NCBI GenBank assembly: GCA_965115915.1
Contig: OZ220483.1
Span: 434,001-498,000 of the forward strand
Direction of reading: 5' to 3'
From: G965115915 sp965115915
GTDB lineage: Bacteria > Pseudomonadota > Gammaproteobacteria > Eutrophobiales > Eutrophobiaceae
DNA: 64,000 nucleotides
Of this stretch, positions 50,464 to 60,431 are shown piece after piece. Made by a program: the position numbers and the translations under genes. Under the pieces are notes generated by a model. The model saw only the letters and a list, made by a program, of their open reading frames with translations, was not told the origin of the DNA and searched no databases. The first letter of the stretch is position 1. Every line of letters begins with the position of its first letter.

Positions 50464-51958
50464 GAGCACACAGTCGTTCCAGTCACTGGGACCACTGTTG
50501 TCCGGCATGGTCGAACTGGAAGAGGAATTGCAGATCAACGATCTGCGGCTGGATAGCAGAGACATACGTCCGGGCGCACTGTTCATCGCCTGTCCGGGGG
50601 AGACGGTGGACCGGCGCGATTTTATTGGTGACGCGGTCGCGGCCGGGGCGGTTGGTGTGCTGGTGGAGGCGGGGGAACGAATAGCAGACAGCTATCCGGT
50701 GCCGGTTATCCCGGTGCCCTGCCTGCGCGAGCATCTGGGCGAGATCGCGATGCGTTTTTTCGGTCAACCGGCGCAGGGGCAACGCATACTCGGGATTACC
50801 GGGACCAATGGCAAAACCACAGTCGCCTGGCTGACCGCGGAGGCGTTGAACCGCTGCGGTCTTCCTGCCGCCTTTATCGGGACCGTAGGTTGTGGTGTGC
50901 CTCCCGGATTGTGCCCGACGACGAACACCACACCCGATGCGATCGAATTACAGCGCCTGCTGGCGAATTGGCGTGATCGGGTTCGGCATACGGTAATGGA
51001 GGTGTCTTCTCACGCACTGGTGCAGCGACGGGTCGCGGACCTCCGGTTTTTTGTCGCGGTATTTACCAACCTGGGACACAACCACCTGGATTACCACAGG
51101 GATATGCGCGATTACGCGGAGAGCAAATTTCGACTCTTTGAGCAGCCGGAATTGTGCCATGCGGTGATCAACCTGGATGACGAGTATGGCAGGGAGCTGT
51201 TGGGACGTATTTCGGATCGGCTGGATACCCTGGCCTATACGCTGGATGAGCGTCGGGCCGCGGCATATCGGGGACAGTGTGCGCTGGTGACTGGTCGAAT
51301 GCTGGATATTGCCGGGGGTGCGTGTCGGATGCATCTGCACACACCCTGGGGGGAGGCGGAGATGCCGGTCACCGTGTCTGGAGAGTTCAACCACAAAAAC
51401 CTGTTGGCCGCCGTCTGCTGCCTGGGTCTGTGTTCGATTCCGCTGGAACAGGTGGTGGAGGTGTTGCCGTCCGTGTCTCTCCCACCGGGGCGCATGGAAC
51501 GTTTTCAGGCTAAGGATTCGCCGCTGTTGGTGGTCGACTATGCGCATAGTCCGGAGGCCCTTGCCGCGGTCCTTGGTAGCCTGCGTACAGAGTGCCAGGG
51601 CAAGCTCTACTGCGTGTTTGGCTGTGGTGGTAATCGGTATGTGGACAAGCGTATGGAGATGGGTCGCATCGCTGAGGCATTGGCCGATCAGGTGGTGCTT
51701 ACCAATGACAATCCACGTGACGAGGACCCGGACTCGATCATCGGCGACATACTTCGTGGGATGTCCAACCCACATTCTTCTGTGGTGCAAAATGAGCGTG
51801 CGAAGGCCATCACCAGGGCTTGCGAGATGGCTACGTCGGAGGACATCGTGTTGATCGCGGGTATGGGACACGAAGTGTACCAGCAAGTGGGAGATAAGCG
51901 TGTGCCATTCAGTGATCGGAAGTTGGCCCGGCAGTTGACCTCGGGTGGGTGCGCATGA
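50453..51958 (+). CDS. murE: UDP-MurNAc-tripeptide synthetase MurE (meso-diaminopimelate adding)
   Basis: Adds meso-diaminopimelate to UDP-MurNAc-L-Ala-D-Glu. 501 residues; ATP-binding GTNGKTTVAW from residue 117, LEVSSHAL-like MEVSSHALVQRRV, and the DAP-specificity motif DNPRDEDP at 419-426. The ATG at 50453 lies in the ftsI end; the ATGA overlap with murF couples the next gene. Confidence 0.96.
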   Translation: MESESTQSFQSLGPLLSGMVELEEELQINDLRLDSRDIRPGALFIACPGETVDRRDFIGDAVAAGAVGVLVEAGERIADSYPVPVIPVPCLREHLGEIAMRFFGQPAQGQRILGITGTNGKTTVAWLTAEALNRCGLPAAFIGTVGCGVPPGLCPTTNTTPDAIELQRLLANWRDRVRHTVMEVSSHALVQRRVADLRFFVAVFTNLGHNHLDYHRDMRDYAESKFRLFEQPELCHAVINLDDEYGRELLGRISDRLDTLAYTLDERRAAAYRGQCALVTGRMLDIAGGACRMHLHTPWGEAEMPVTVSGEFNHKNLLAAVCCLGLCSIPLEQVVEVLPSVSLPPGRMERFQAKDSPLLVVDYAHSPEALAAVLGSLRTECQGKLYCVFGCGGNRYVDKRMEMGRIAEALADQVVLTNDNPRDEDPDSIIGDILRGMSNPHSSVVQNERAKAITRACEMATSEDIVLIAGMGHEVYQQVGDKRVPFSDRKLARQLTSGGCA

Positions 51959-53331
51959 TCAGCATGAATTTGTCGGAGGTGGCCAGTCATACCGGTGCCA
52001 GGCTGTGTGGAGAGGATGTGCGTTTTTCCGGCTGCAGTATAGACAGCCGCCGCATCATGCCAGGCGAGATGTTCATTGCGTTGCGTGGTGCCCGACACGA
52101 TGGGCATGATTTTGCCGAGGCCGCGGTGCACAGTGGGGCAGTCTGTGTGATGCTGGAAGAAACGCGTTCGCTGTCGGTGCCGGCGGTCGAGGTCGACGAC
52201 GCCGTCACCGCGCTTGGGGAGTTGGCACTGGCATGGCGGCGGCGTTTTTCACTGCCATGTATCGCGGTTACCGGCAGTAATGGAAAGACCACGGTCAAGG
52301 AAATGCTTGGCAGTATCCTGCGGCAATGTGCCCCGGTACTGCTTACCCCGGGCAATCAGAATAATCGAATCGGTGTGCCTTTGGCGCTGTTTACCCTGAC
52401 CGAGGAGCACCGTTACGCGGTAATGGAGATGGGTGCCAACATGGCCGGAGAGATACGGTCGCTGACGCGGATTTGTCAGCCCGCGGTGGCGGTGATCACG
52501 CAATGCGCCCCGGCACATCTGCAAGGTTTTGGTTCAATCGATGAAGTGGCGGCTGCAAAAGCGGAGATCTATACCGGACTGGGTACCGGCGGAACAGTGG
52601 TGATCAATTCTGATGATCGCTATGCCGACTGGTGGGCTCGGCAGTGTGCGGGAAAGAAACAACTTCGCTTTGGTCTGGGTGATGGGGCGGAAATCCGTGC
52701 CTCGGACGTGTGTGTGGATCCGGGCACCTTATGTCCGGAGTTCAGCTTGCATATCGGTGCGGAACAGGCACGGGTGCGTTTGGCGCTGCTGGGGCGCCAT
52801 AATGTGATGAATGCGCTCGCTGCCGCTGCCTGTGCCTATGCGGTGGAAGTGCCACTGGGGCGGATTGTGGCGGGGTTGGAACAGACACGGCCGCCCGCTG
52901 CACGGCTGTGTCTGCGCCGTGGCCGCGATGGTGGATTGATCATTGATGATACGTACAATGCGAATCCGGAATCCCTGCGTGTGGCTTTGTGCGTGTTTGC
53001 GGACTGTGCCGCTCCGCGTTGGCTGGTGCTGGGTGATATGAAAGAACTCGGCACACTCTCGGCCGAGTTTCATGCCAAGGCTGCCGCAGAGGCGGTGAAA
53101 TGCGGTGTAAGCCGACTGTATGCGCTGGGGACGGAGACCGCGCATACGGTAGACGCTTTCCCGGAATGGGGCCGGCATTTTCCCGGCCATCGGGAATTGG
53201 CCGAGGCACTGAGCCAGGATGTCGCGATGCAGTGTGAGCGCGATGGCAGCGCTCCCAGCATATTGTTCAAAGGCTCTCGGGGCATGTGTATGGAGCGGGT
53301 GCTGGCTCCGTTATGTGCGGAGGAGGACTGA
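51955..53331 (+). CDS. murF: UDP-MurNAc-pentapeptide synthetase MurF
   Basis: Adds D-Ala-D-Ala to complete the UDP-MurNAc-pentapeptide. 458 residues: ATP loop VTGSNGKTTVKEM, TPGNQNNRIGVPL, EMGANMAGEI, IIDDTYNANPESLR and LGDMKELG, all MurF signatures. It starts at ATG 51955 overlapping the murE stop. mraY follows one base after its stop. Confidence 0.96.
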   Translation: MISMNLSEVASHTGARLCGEDVRFSGCSIDSRRIMPGEMFIALRGARHDGHDFAEAAVHSGAVCVMLEETRSLSVPAVEVDDAVTALGELALAWRRRFSLPCIAVTGSNGKTTVKEMLGSILRQCAPVLLTPGNQNNRIGVPLALFTLTEEHRYAVMEMGANMAGEIRSLTRICQPAVAVITQCAPAHLQGFGSIDEVAAAKAEIYTGLGTGGTVVINSDDRYADWWARQCAGKKQLRFGLGDGAEIRASDVCVDPGTLCPEFSLHIGAEQARVRLALLGRHNVMNALAAAACAYAVEVPLGRIVAGLEQTRPPAARLCLRRGRDGGLIIDDTYNANPESLRVALCVFADCAAPRWLVLGDMKELGTLSAEFHAKAAAEAVKCGVSRLYALGTETAHTVDAFPEWGRHFPGHRELAEALSQDVAMQCERDGSAPSILFKGSRGMCMERVLAPLCAEED

Positions 53332-53332
53332 G

Positions 53333-54421
53333 ATGTTGTTGTGGCTTGCCGAATATCTTCAGCAGTTCAGTAGCGACTTTTATGTATTTCAGTACCTGAC
53401 CCTGCGCATGATTCTCAGCGTGTTGACAGCACTGTTTCTTTCACTGTTTGTGGGTTCGTTCTTCATCCGTGCGTTGAGTAACCGAAACATTGGACAGGCG
53501 GTGCGCGATGATGGGCCGCAGAGCCATTTGCCGAAGGAGGGGGTGCCAACGATGGGCGGGCTCCTGATCCTGCTGTCGGTGATTGTTGGTACGCTGTGCT
53601 GGTGTCGTCTGGATAACCGTTATGTCGGGATCGTGGTTGTTGTGACACTGCTCTTTGCCATTGTTGGTGGCATTGATGACTGGTGCAAAATTGTCAAGCG
53701 CAAGGGTTTGCTGGCACGTCACAAGCTGTTGGCACAGTCTCTTATCGTGGTTGGCATGGCACTGTTCATCCTGTGGAGTGCCCGGCTGCCGGTAGAGACC
53801 GAGTTGATCATCCCGTTCGTGAAATTCTTCAGCATCGACCTTGCAGTGATGGGGGGGGTACCATTCATCGTATTGGCATGGCTGGTAGTGGTGGGTTCCA
53901 GCAATGGAGTCAACCTGACTGATGGTCTGGATGGACTTGCCATACTGCCTGCGGTGATGGTTGCCGCGGCGCTTGCCATTTTTGCCTATGTCGGCGGACA
54001 CTCGCAGTTTTCCTCCTATCTGGGCATACCGTATGTCCCTGGAGTGGGCGAGTTATCGGTCTTCTGCGGTGCTATCGTTGGTGCCGGGCTCGGCTTTTTG
54101 TGGTTCAACACGTATCCGGCGCAGGTCTTCATGGGCGATATCGGCTCGCTGTCCCTGGGCGCGGCACTCGGCGTGGTGGCACTGTTGACCCGACAGGAGT
54201 TGGCATTTTTCATCATGGGTGGATTGTTTGTGGTAGAGGCATTGTCCGTGATGCTACAGGTGATTTCGTATCGGCTGACCGGCAAGCGCATCTTTCGCAT
54301 GGCGCCTCTGCATCATCATTTCGAGCTCAAGGGTTGGCCGGAACCGCAGGTAGTAGTGCGCTTTTGGATCGTTACGCTGATTTTGGTTCTGATCGGCCTT
54401 GCCAGCCTGAAGATCAGATGA
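53333..54421 (+). CDS. mraY: Phospho-MurNAc-pentapeptide transferase MraY
   Basis: Makes lipid I on undecaprenyl phosphate in the inner membrane. 362 residues, about ten membrane helices. Motifs: PKEGVPTMGGLL, NLTDGLDGLA with the catalytic Asp residues, FLWFNTYPAQVFMGDIGSL and RIFRMAPLHHHFELKGWPE. The ATG 53333 gives the family start MLLWLAEYL. Confidence 0.97.
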   Translation: MLLWLAEYLQQFSSDFYVFQYLTLRMILSVLTALFLSLFVGSFFIRALSNRNIGQAVRDDGPQSHLPKEGVPTMGGLLILLSVIVGTLCWCRLDNRYVGIVVVVTLLFAIVGGIDDWCKIVKRKGLLARHKLLAQSLIVVGMALFILWSARLPVETELIIPFVKFFSIDLAVMGGVPFIVLAWLVVVGSSNGVNLTDGLDGLAILPAVMVAAALAIFAYVGGHSQFSSYLGIPYVPGVGELSVFCGAIVGAGLGFLWFNTYPAQVFMGDIGSLSLGAALGVVALLTRQELAFFIMGGLFVVEALSVMLQVISYRLTGKRIFRMAPLHHHFELKGWPEPQVVVRFWIVTLILVLIGLASLKIR

Positions 54422-55782
54422 TGGTGGCTGTTTTGAAGCAGGCGAGTGGAACTTACCCCTATGACGCGGTGATCGTCGGCATGGGCGATACCGGTCTGTC
54501 CTGTGTGCGTTTCCTGGCTGCCCGGCACCAGCGTCTCGCAGTCATGGACACCCGTGACGAGCCGCCGGGGCTGGCCGTGCTGGAACGTGAGCATCCCGGG
54601 ATAAAGTGTGTAGTCGGTGGTCTGGACCACGCTCTGTTTGAGCAGGCACCGCGGGTTGTGCTCAGTCCCGGTGTGGCGCTGGATATCGGGCTTCGCAGGC
54701 ATCTGCTTTCGGCTGGTACTGAACTCATCGGGGATATTGAACTGTTTTGCCGTTATGCCACTGCCCCGATCATTGCGGTTACTGGCAGCAACGGCAAGAG
54801 CACGGTTGTTTCATTGCTGGCGGCGATGGCTCGGCATGCCGGTATGACCGTGCCGGTCGGTGGCAATCTGGGCACTCCGGCACTGGAGTTATTGGATGAA
54901 GTCGAGGCGGAATATTTCATCCTGGAGTTGTCGAGTTTTCAGTTGGAAAGTACCTATTCATTGCAGGCACATGCCGCCGTGGTACTCAATATCGGTCCGG
55001 ACCATCTGGATCGGCACGTGGATATTGACACCTATGCTGAACTCAAGTGTCGTGTGTATCAATCGGTCCGGATACCGGTGGTCAATGGGGATGACCCACG
55101 GATCGATGCGTTGCCGATGCCGGAATGCGTAAGGTACTCGCTGTACGATGCACGGGCGGAGTGGGGGTTGTTGGAGGTGGATGGAGAATGTTGGCTGCGG
55201 CACTGGCAGCGTCCACTCATACCACGTCTGGCACTATGGTCGCAGCGGAACTGTGATGTCAGCAATGCTCTGGCCTGTATGGCGCTGGCTACCACAATGC
55301 GGATTCCGGAATCTTCCATATGTGCCGTGCTATCGGCATTCGAGGGATTGCCGCACCGTTGCCAGCGGGTCGCCAGGATCGGTGGCGTGTCCTGGTATGA
55401 CGATTCCAAGGCAACCAATGTGGATGCTTGTCTGGCTGCCGTGAATGGACTGTGTGGTGCGGAAGGCGAACTGGTACTGATCGCCGGAGGAGATGCGAAA
55501 GGACAGGATTTTTCCAAATTGGTCGCAGGTCTTGTGGGCCGGGTTGCGCATGTCGTTTTGTTGGGGAAAGATGCCGAGCGGCTGGCCGAAAGCCTGTCAC
55601 CGGAACTGCCATGCCAGCGAGTGGTGGATATGCGTGAGGCGGTGGAGAAGGCTGCAGAGTTGGTGCACGAGGGCCAGGTGTTGTTGTCCCCGGCCTGTTC
55701 CAGTCTGGACATGTTCCGCGACTATCGTCATCGTGGCGAAGTTTTCGCCGGGCTGGTGCGTTCGTTGGAGGGGGATACGTGA
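54418..55782 (+). CDS. murD: UDP-MurNAc-L-alanine:D-glutamate ligase MurD
   Basis: Adds D-Glu to UDP-MurNAc-L-Ala. 454 residues: N-terminal Rossmann-like VIVGMGDTGLSCVRFL, ATP loop VTGSNGKSTVVSLL, ELSSFQLES, NIGPDHLDRH, WYDDSKATNVDA. ATGs at 54418 and 54421 compete, both overlapping the mraY stop. The stop overlaps the ftsW GTG. Confidence 0.96.
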   Translation: MMVAVLKQASGTYPYDAVIVGMGDTGLSCVRFLAARHQRLAVMDTRDEPPGLAVLEREHPGIKCVVGGLDHALFEQAPRVVLSPGVALDIGLRRHLLSAGTELIGDIELFCRYATAPIIAVTGSNGKSTVVSLLAAMARHAGMTVPVGGNLGTPALELLDEVEAEYFILELSSFQLESTYSLQAHAAVVLNIGPDHLDRHVDIDTYAELKCRVYQSVRIPVVNGDDPRIDALPMPECVRYSLYDARAEWGLLEVDGECWLRHWQRPLIPRLALWSQRNCDVSNALACMALATTMRIPESSICAVLSAFEGLPHRCQRVARIGGVSWYDDSKATNVDACLAAVNGLCGAEGELVLIAGGDAKGQDFSKLVAGLVGRVAHVVLLGKDAERLAESLSPELPCQRVVDMREAVEKAAELVHEGQVLLSPACSSLDMFRDYRHRGEVFAGLVRSLEGDT

Positions 55783-57005
55783 CACGTTCCAGGCAGCAGG
55801 CTTGTCCTTACCGAAAGCGCGAACGCGGGCGCGTTCCGGCGGCCTACGACCCGGTACTGTGTTGCGCAGTGCTGTTATTGCTGGGTCTGGGTATGATCAT
55901 GGTGGCTTCCTCATCGGTTTCCATAGCCAGTGTGTACCATGATACGGCGCTGTACTACTTTTACCGACAGACAGTCAGCTTGCTGATAGGATTGGGTTTG
56001 GGCCTGATCTGTCTGAGTATCCCGACGCATTGGTGGCAACAGGTCAGCTTTCCTTTACTGATTATCGCGGTACTGCTGCTACTGGCTGTGTTTATTCCAG
56101 GCGTCGGTCGGGAAGTCAATGGCAGTCTGCGCTGGATCGATCTGGGACCGATATCTTTTCAGGCATCGGAACCGGTGAAGTTTTGCGTAATCGTGTATCT
56201 GGCTGCCTACATGGTACGGCAGGGGGAGGCGGTGCGTAGCACGTTCACCGGCTTTGTCATTCCCAATATGGTGATTGGCCTGATCGCGTTGTTGTTGTTG
56301 CTGCAGCCGGACCTTGGCGCCTGTGTGGTGTTGTTTGCGACCACACTCGGGATGCTGTTTATCGGTGGGGCGCCATTTCTACGTCTGATCTGCTGGTTTG
56401 GTGTGATGGTCAGTGTGGTGTGCAGCCTGATCGTCTTCTCACCTTATCGTTTGCAGCGTTTGATCAGTTTCATGGATCCCTGGCAAGACCCGTGGGGTAG
56501 TGGTTTCCAGTTAACTCAGGCGTTGATCGCCTTTGGTCGTGGGGAGTGGTTTGGGCTGGGTGTCGGCTACGGCGTGCAGAAACTGTTTTATCTGCCGGAG
56601 GCGCATACCGACTTTGTGTTCGCGGTGCTTGCGGAGGAACTTGGTCTGTGTGGCAGTTTGCTGGTAATCCTGCTGTTTGTGCTGGTAATAGCTCGCGCCT
56701 TCGTGATCGCGAACACCGCTTATCTGGCGGGTAGACTGTTTTCCGCTGGTTGTGCTTATGGTATTGGATTGCTGATTGGCATCCAGGCGTTTACCAATAT
56801 CGCGGTAAACATGGGACTGTTGCCGACCAAGGGTTTGACACTGCCATTGATGAGTTATGGAGGGTCCAGCCTGATGCTGTGCTGTGTGTTGCTGGCCATG
56901 CTGTTACGGGTGGATTATGAAAACCGTCACCCGCACCGGGTCCGTGCGGAACCGGGCGGGTTTGCGATGCCGAAACCGACAGAGGGGGTACGCCATGGTG
57001 TCTGA
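55779..57005 (+). CDS. ftsW: Septal peptidoglycan glycosyltransferase FtsW
   Basis: SEDS-family polymerase working with FtsI. 408 residues with ten membrane helices and conserved SEDS motifs: REVNGSLRWIDLGPISFQASE, LLLQPDLGACVVL, YGVQKLFYLPEAHTDFVFAVLAEELG, LLPTKGLTLPLMSYGGSSL. GTG start overlapping the murD stop; its end overlaps murG by 11 nt. Confidence 0.96.
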   Translation: MTRSRQQACPYRKRERGRVPAAYDPVLCCAVLLLLGLGMIMVASSSVSIASVYHDTALYYFYRQTVSLLIGLGLGLICLSIPTHWWQQVSFPLLIIAVLLLLAVFIPGVGREVNGSLRWIDLGPISFQASEPVKFCVIVYLAAYMVRQGEAVRSTFTGFVIPNMVIGLIALLLLLQPDLGACVVLFATTLGMLFIGGAPFLRLICWFGVMVSVVCSLIVFSPYRLQRLISFMDPWQDPWGSGFQLTQALIAFGRGEWFGLGVGYGVQKLFYLPEAHTDFVFAVLAEELGLCGSLLVILLFVLVIARAFVIANTAYLAGRLFSAGCAYGIGLLIGIQAFTNIAVNMGLLPTKGLTLPLMSYGGSSLMLCCVLLAMLLRVDYENRHPHRVRAEPGGFAMPKPTEGVRHGV

Positions 57006-58089
57006 GCAGCCTGGACGGGTCATGATCATGGCAGGTGGCACGGGCGGTCATGTGTTTCCGGGGCTGGCTATTGCCGAGGAATTGGTGCGGCAGGGTATGC
57101 GGGTCATCTGGCTGGGCAGTCCGCATGGTATCGAGCAGCGGCTGGTTCCGGAGCGGGGTTATCTACTGTTGACTGTACCGGTAAGTGGTTTGCGCGGTGT
57201 TGGTTGGCGCAGTTGGTTGGTTGCGCCCTGGCGTCTGTTACGGGCCTTGTGCCTGAGTTTGTGGTTTTTGTTCCGTTACCGGCCTGTTCTGGCCCTGGGT
57301 ATGGGAGGATTTGCCAGTGGCCCGGGCGGTGTGGCTGCCAAGCTGCTGCGGATACCACTGTTAATCCATGAGCAAAATGCGATTGCAGGCACCACCAATC
57401 GTCTCCTGTTCCATTTGGCGGACCGTGTGATGCAGGCTTTTCCGGGTACGTTCCCCGAGCATGCACGGGTGATGCATACCGGCAATCCGGTGCGTACCGC
57501 GATACGCGACCTGCACTGTCAATCAAGACGGCTGCATTGCGAGGAACACGAGGGGCTCAACGTGTTGGTGCTTGGCGGCAGTCAGGGGGCAGCCAGACTT
57601 AACCGGCTTTTGCCTGCGCGCTTTGCTGAACTGGATGCCGATGTGAAGATCAGGGTGCGCCATCAGACCGGCACGGCCCATCTGCAGATGGCACGCGAGG
57701 CGTATGCGCGGCATAACGTGGAGGCGGAATTGTTTCCGTTTGCGGATGATATGGTCTCGCTGTACTGCTGGGCAGATCTGGTTATCTGCCGTGCCGGGGC
57801 GATGACTATCGCGGAACTGACCGCGGTGGGTGTGGGATCGATCCTGATCCCGTTCCCGTTTGCTATCGATGACCATCAGACGGTAAACGCCAGCTATTTG
57901 AGCGATGCCGGTGCGGCCATACTGCTCCCAGAGACGGAGTTGGATACCAGTGCACTGAGTGAGCGTCTTACCGAGCTTAGCTGTGCCCGGCAACTCCTGT
58001 TGGACATGGCGCACAGGGCGCGTGACTTGTTTCGTACCGACACGGTGGATTTGATCGTTGGTCAATGTGTGGAGTGGGCCCATGCGTGA
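56995..58089 (+). CDS. murG: Lipid II synthase MurG
   Basis: Adds GlcNAc to lipid I at the cytoplasmic face of the inner membrane. 364 residues, GT-B fold: N-terminal MIMAGGTGGHVFPGLAIAEEL, LGMGGFASGPGGVAAKLL, HEQNAIAGTTNRLL, LVLGGSQGAARLN, CRAGAMTIAEL and the nucleotide-sugar site PFAIDDHQTVNA. Start ATG 56995 after GAGGGGG, inside the ftsW end. Confidence 0.97.
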   Translation: MVSEQPGRVMIMAGGTGGHVFPGLAIAEELVRQGMRVIWLGSPHGIEQRLVPERGYLLLTVPVSGLRGVGWRSWLVAPWRLLRALCLSLWFLFRYRPVLALGMGGFASGPGGVAAKLLRIPLLIHEQNAIAGTTNRLLFHLADRVMQAFPGTFPEHARVMHTGNPVRTAIRDLHCQSRRLHCEEHEGLNVLVLGGSQGAARLNRLLPARFAELDADVKIRVRHQTGTAHLQMAREAYARHNVEAELFPFADDMVSLYCWADLVICRAGAMTIAELTAVGVGSILIPFPFAIDDHQTVNASYLSDAGAAILLPETELDTSALSERLTELSCARQLLLDMAHRARDLFRTDTVDLIVGQCVEWAHA

Positions 58090-59497
58090 GGGATATTCGC
58101 TGGGCTGGGTACGGCATATCCACTGCGTGGGCATCGGTGGTGCGGGTATGAGTGGTATTGCCGAGGTGTTGGCAAACCAGGGTTTTACTGTATCCGGATC
58201 GGACCTTATGCATAACCATGTGACCCGGCATCTCGAGGAGCTCGGTGTCGAGGTTATGCTGGGGCACAGCAAGGCGCATGTCCGGGACTGTGATGTGGTG
58301 GTGTATTCCAGTGCCGTGTCTGAAGGCAATATCGAACTGCAGGAGGCCTTCAGGTTACGCAAGCCAGTGGTTCGGCGTGCGGAAATGTTATCCGAGTTGA
58401 TGCGTTTCAGCAAAGGTATTGCTATTGCGGGCACGCACGGCAAGACTACTACCACCAGTCTGATGGCCAGTGTGTTGGCTGGTGCCGGCATGGACCCCAC
58501 TTATGTGATCGGTGGATTGCTCAAAGGGGTCGACGGCCATGCACAACTTGGTAGCGGTGATTACTTTGTGGCAGAGGCGGATGAAAGTGACGCCTCGTTC
58601 CTGCATCTGACCCCTATACTGGAGGTGATCACGAACATTGATGCCGATCACCTGGAAAATTATCAGCATGACTATCGACTGTTGCAGCGTCGTTTCTTTG
58701 AATTCACACAGCAGCTTCCTTTTCATGGTTCGGTAATCGCCTGCACGGACAGTGGGGAGGGTCTGTCGTCGATACTGGCACGTTTGTCGCGACGGGTGAT
58801 CAGTTACGGGCTGGAGCCCGGGGCGGACTATCAGGGGCAGATTATCGAACAGCGCGGTGGTCGGTCGCGTTTTCTGGTGCATCGTGAAGGTCAGCAGGGC
58901 TGGCTTGAACTGGAACTGAACATGCCGGGACGACACAATGTGCTCAATGCCCTGGCGGTGGTGGCGGTGGCGGACAGCCTGGATATCACGGCCCGGACGA
59001 TTCGTGATTCCATCGGTTGTTTCCAGGGCATATCCCGGCGTTGCGAGGTTCGGGGGACACTCCGGATCGGGGACAGGCGCTGTCTGCTGATCGACGATTA
59101 TGCGCATCACCCGCGTGAATTGGACGTGATGTTCGAGGCGGTTCGGGATTCCTGGCCGGGACGTCGTGTGGTGGTTGTCTTCCAGCCGCATCGTTACAGC
59201 CGATTGCACGACCTGTTTGACGATTTCTGTATCTCGCTGAGCCATGCGGACATTTTGTTTGTGCTCGATGTATATGCCGCGGGTGAGGCGCCGATAAGCG
59301 GTATTGACAGTCGCAACCTGTGTCGATCAATCCGTATGCGGGCGAGCAATGAACCGCTGTTTGTGGAGCAGCGTGAGGAATTATTCGGGTTGCTCGAAAG
59401 ACTGGTTGATGAGGATGATCTGCTGCTGATGCTTGGTGCCGGGGATATATCCACACTGGGTCCTGCATTGTGCGAGAGGTATCCCGACGATGTTTGA
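58082..59497 (+). CDS. murC: UDP-MurNAc:L-alanine ligase MurC
   Basis: First amino-acid ligase of the peptidoglycan stem. 471 residues: HCVGIGGAGMSGIAEVL, ATP loop AGTHGKTTTTSL, EADESDASFLHL, NIDADHLENY, DDYAHHPRELDVM and FQPHRYSRLHDLFDDF. The ATG 58082 overlaps the end of murG by 8 nt. murB starts inside its 3' end. Confidence 0.97.
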   Translation: MREGYSLGWVRHIHCVGIGGAGMSGIAEVLANQGFTVSGSDLMHNHVTRHLEELGVEVMLGHSKAHVRDCDVVVYSSAVSEGNIELQEAFRLRKPVVRRAEMLSELMRFSKGIAIAGTHGKTTTTSLMASVLAGAGMDPTYVIGGLLKGVDGHAQLGSGDYFVAEADESDASFLHLTPILEVITNIDADHLENYQHDYRLLQRRFFEFTQQLPFHGSVIACTDSGEGLSSILARLSRRVISYGLEPGADYQGQIIEQRGGRSRFLVHREGQQGWLELELNMPGRHNVLNALAVVAVADSLDITARTIRDSIGCFQGISRRCEVRGTLRIGDRRCLLIDDYAHHPRELDVMFEAVRDSWPGRRVVVVFQPHRYSRLHDLFDDFCISLSHADILFVLDVYAAGEAPISGIDSRNLCRSIRMRASNEPLFVEQREELFGLLERLVDEDDLLLMLGAGDISTLGPALCERYPDDV

Positions 59498-60431
59498 ACA
59501 GTCTGTGACAGCACTTCCAGCGCATTTGTCGGCGAATCCGGAACAGCTTCCTTCCGTGTTGCGGTCACTGGTACGTTGCAATGAGCCGTTGCAACGACGC
59601 AATGCGTGGCGTGTGGGTGGCAGTGCGGAGTATTTCCATGCGGCCAGTGAACGGAAAAAACTTTGTTTGCTGTTGCGTGAATTGCCCACAGAGATTCCAG
59701 TCACTGTGCTCGGCCGGGGCAGCAATGTGTTGATTCGGGATGGTGGTATCCGTGGCATGGTGATCACGATGAGTCCACATATGGTGCCGATGTCGTTGGG
59801 TTCGGAGACAGTGTTACAGGCGGGTGCCGGTGCACACTGTGCACGGGTTGCGCGTTTTGCCGCTGATCACGGTTTGAGTGGAACGGAATTTCTGGCTGGT
59901 ATCCCCGGCAACATCGGCGGCGCGTTACGCATGAACGCAGGCGCCTGGGGAAGAGAGCTCTGGGATGTGGTGCAGGACGTGGATGTGGTGAATCGTCGTG
60001 GTGAACTGTATACGCTGCCTCGGGAAGATTTCGGAGTCGCCTACCGCAGCGTGTCGATGCCGGAGCAGTGTTGGTTTGTGGCCTGTCGACTGCGATTGAG
60101 TCCGGCTGATAGCGAGCAGTGCCTGCGGCAGATCCGCAATCATTTGCTGCGCCGTGCCGCTCGGCAGCCGATCGGGGAGCGCAATTGCGGATCGGTGTTC
60201 CGTAATCCTTCGGGTGACCATGCCGCACGTCTGATCGATGCCTGTGGTCTGGGTGGCTATCGCATCGGTGGGGCCTGTATCTCGCCAAAACATGTCAATT
60301 TCATCATCAACACGGGCCATGCCACATCGGCGGATATAGAACAGTTGATCGATCAGATCCGGCAGTGTGTACTGAAACGCTTTGGTGTGTGGTTGTACAC
60401 CGAGGTGCATATCCTGGGGGAGAGGGGTTGA
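59490..60431 (+). CDS. murB: UDP-N-acetylenolpyruvoylglucosamine reductase MurB
   Basis: NADPH/FAD enzyme producing UDP-MurNAc. 313 residues: WRVGGSAEYF, VLGRGSNVLIRDGGIRGMVI (FAD), GIPGNIGGALRMNAGAWGRELWD, the active Ser in NCGSVFRNPSGDHAARLIDACGL and ISPKHVNFIINTG. This is the shorter type II-like form (E. coli MurB is about 340 residues). The ATG 59490 overlaps murC by 8 nt. Confidence 0.95.
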   Translation: MFEQSVTALPAHLSANPEQLPSVLRSLVRCNEPLQRRNAWRVGGSAEYFHAASERKKLCLLLRELPTEIPVTVLGRGSNVLIRDGGIRGMVITMSPHMVPMSLGSETVLQAGAGAHCARVARFAADHGLSGTEFLAGIPGNIGGALRMNAGAWGRELWDVVQDVDVVNRRGELYTLPREDFGVAYRSVSMPEQCWFVACRLRLSPADSEQCLRQIRNHLLRRAARQPIGERNCGSVFRNPSGDHAARLIDACGLGGYRIGGACISPKHVNFIINTGHATSADIEQLIDQIRQCVLKRFGVWLYTEVHILGERG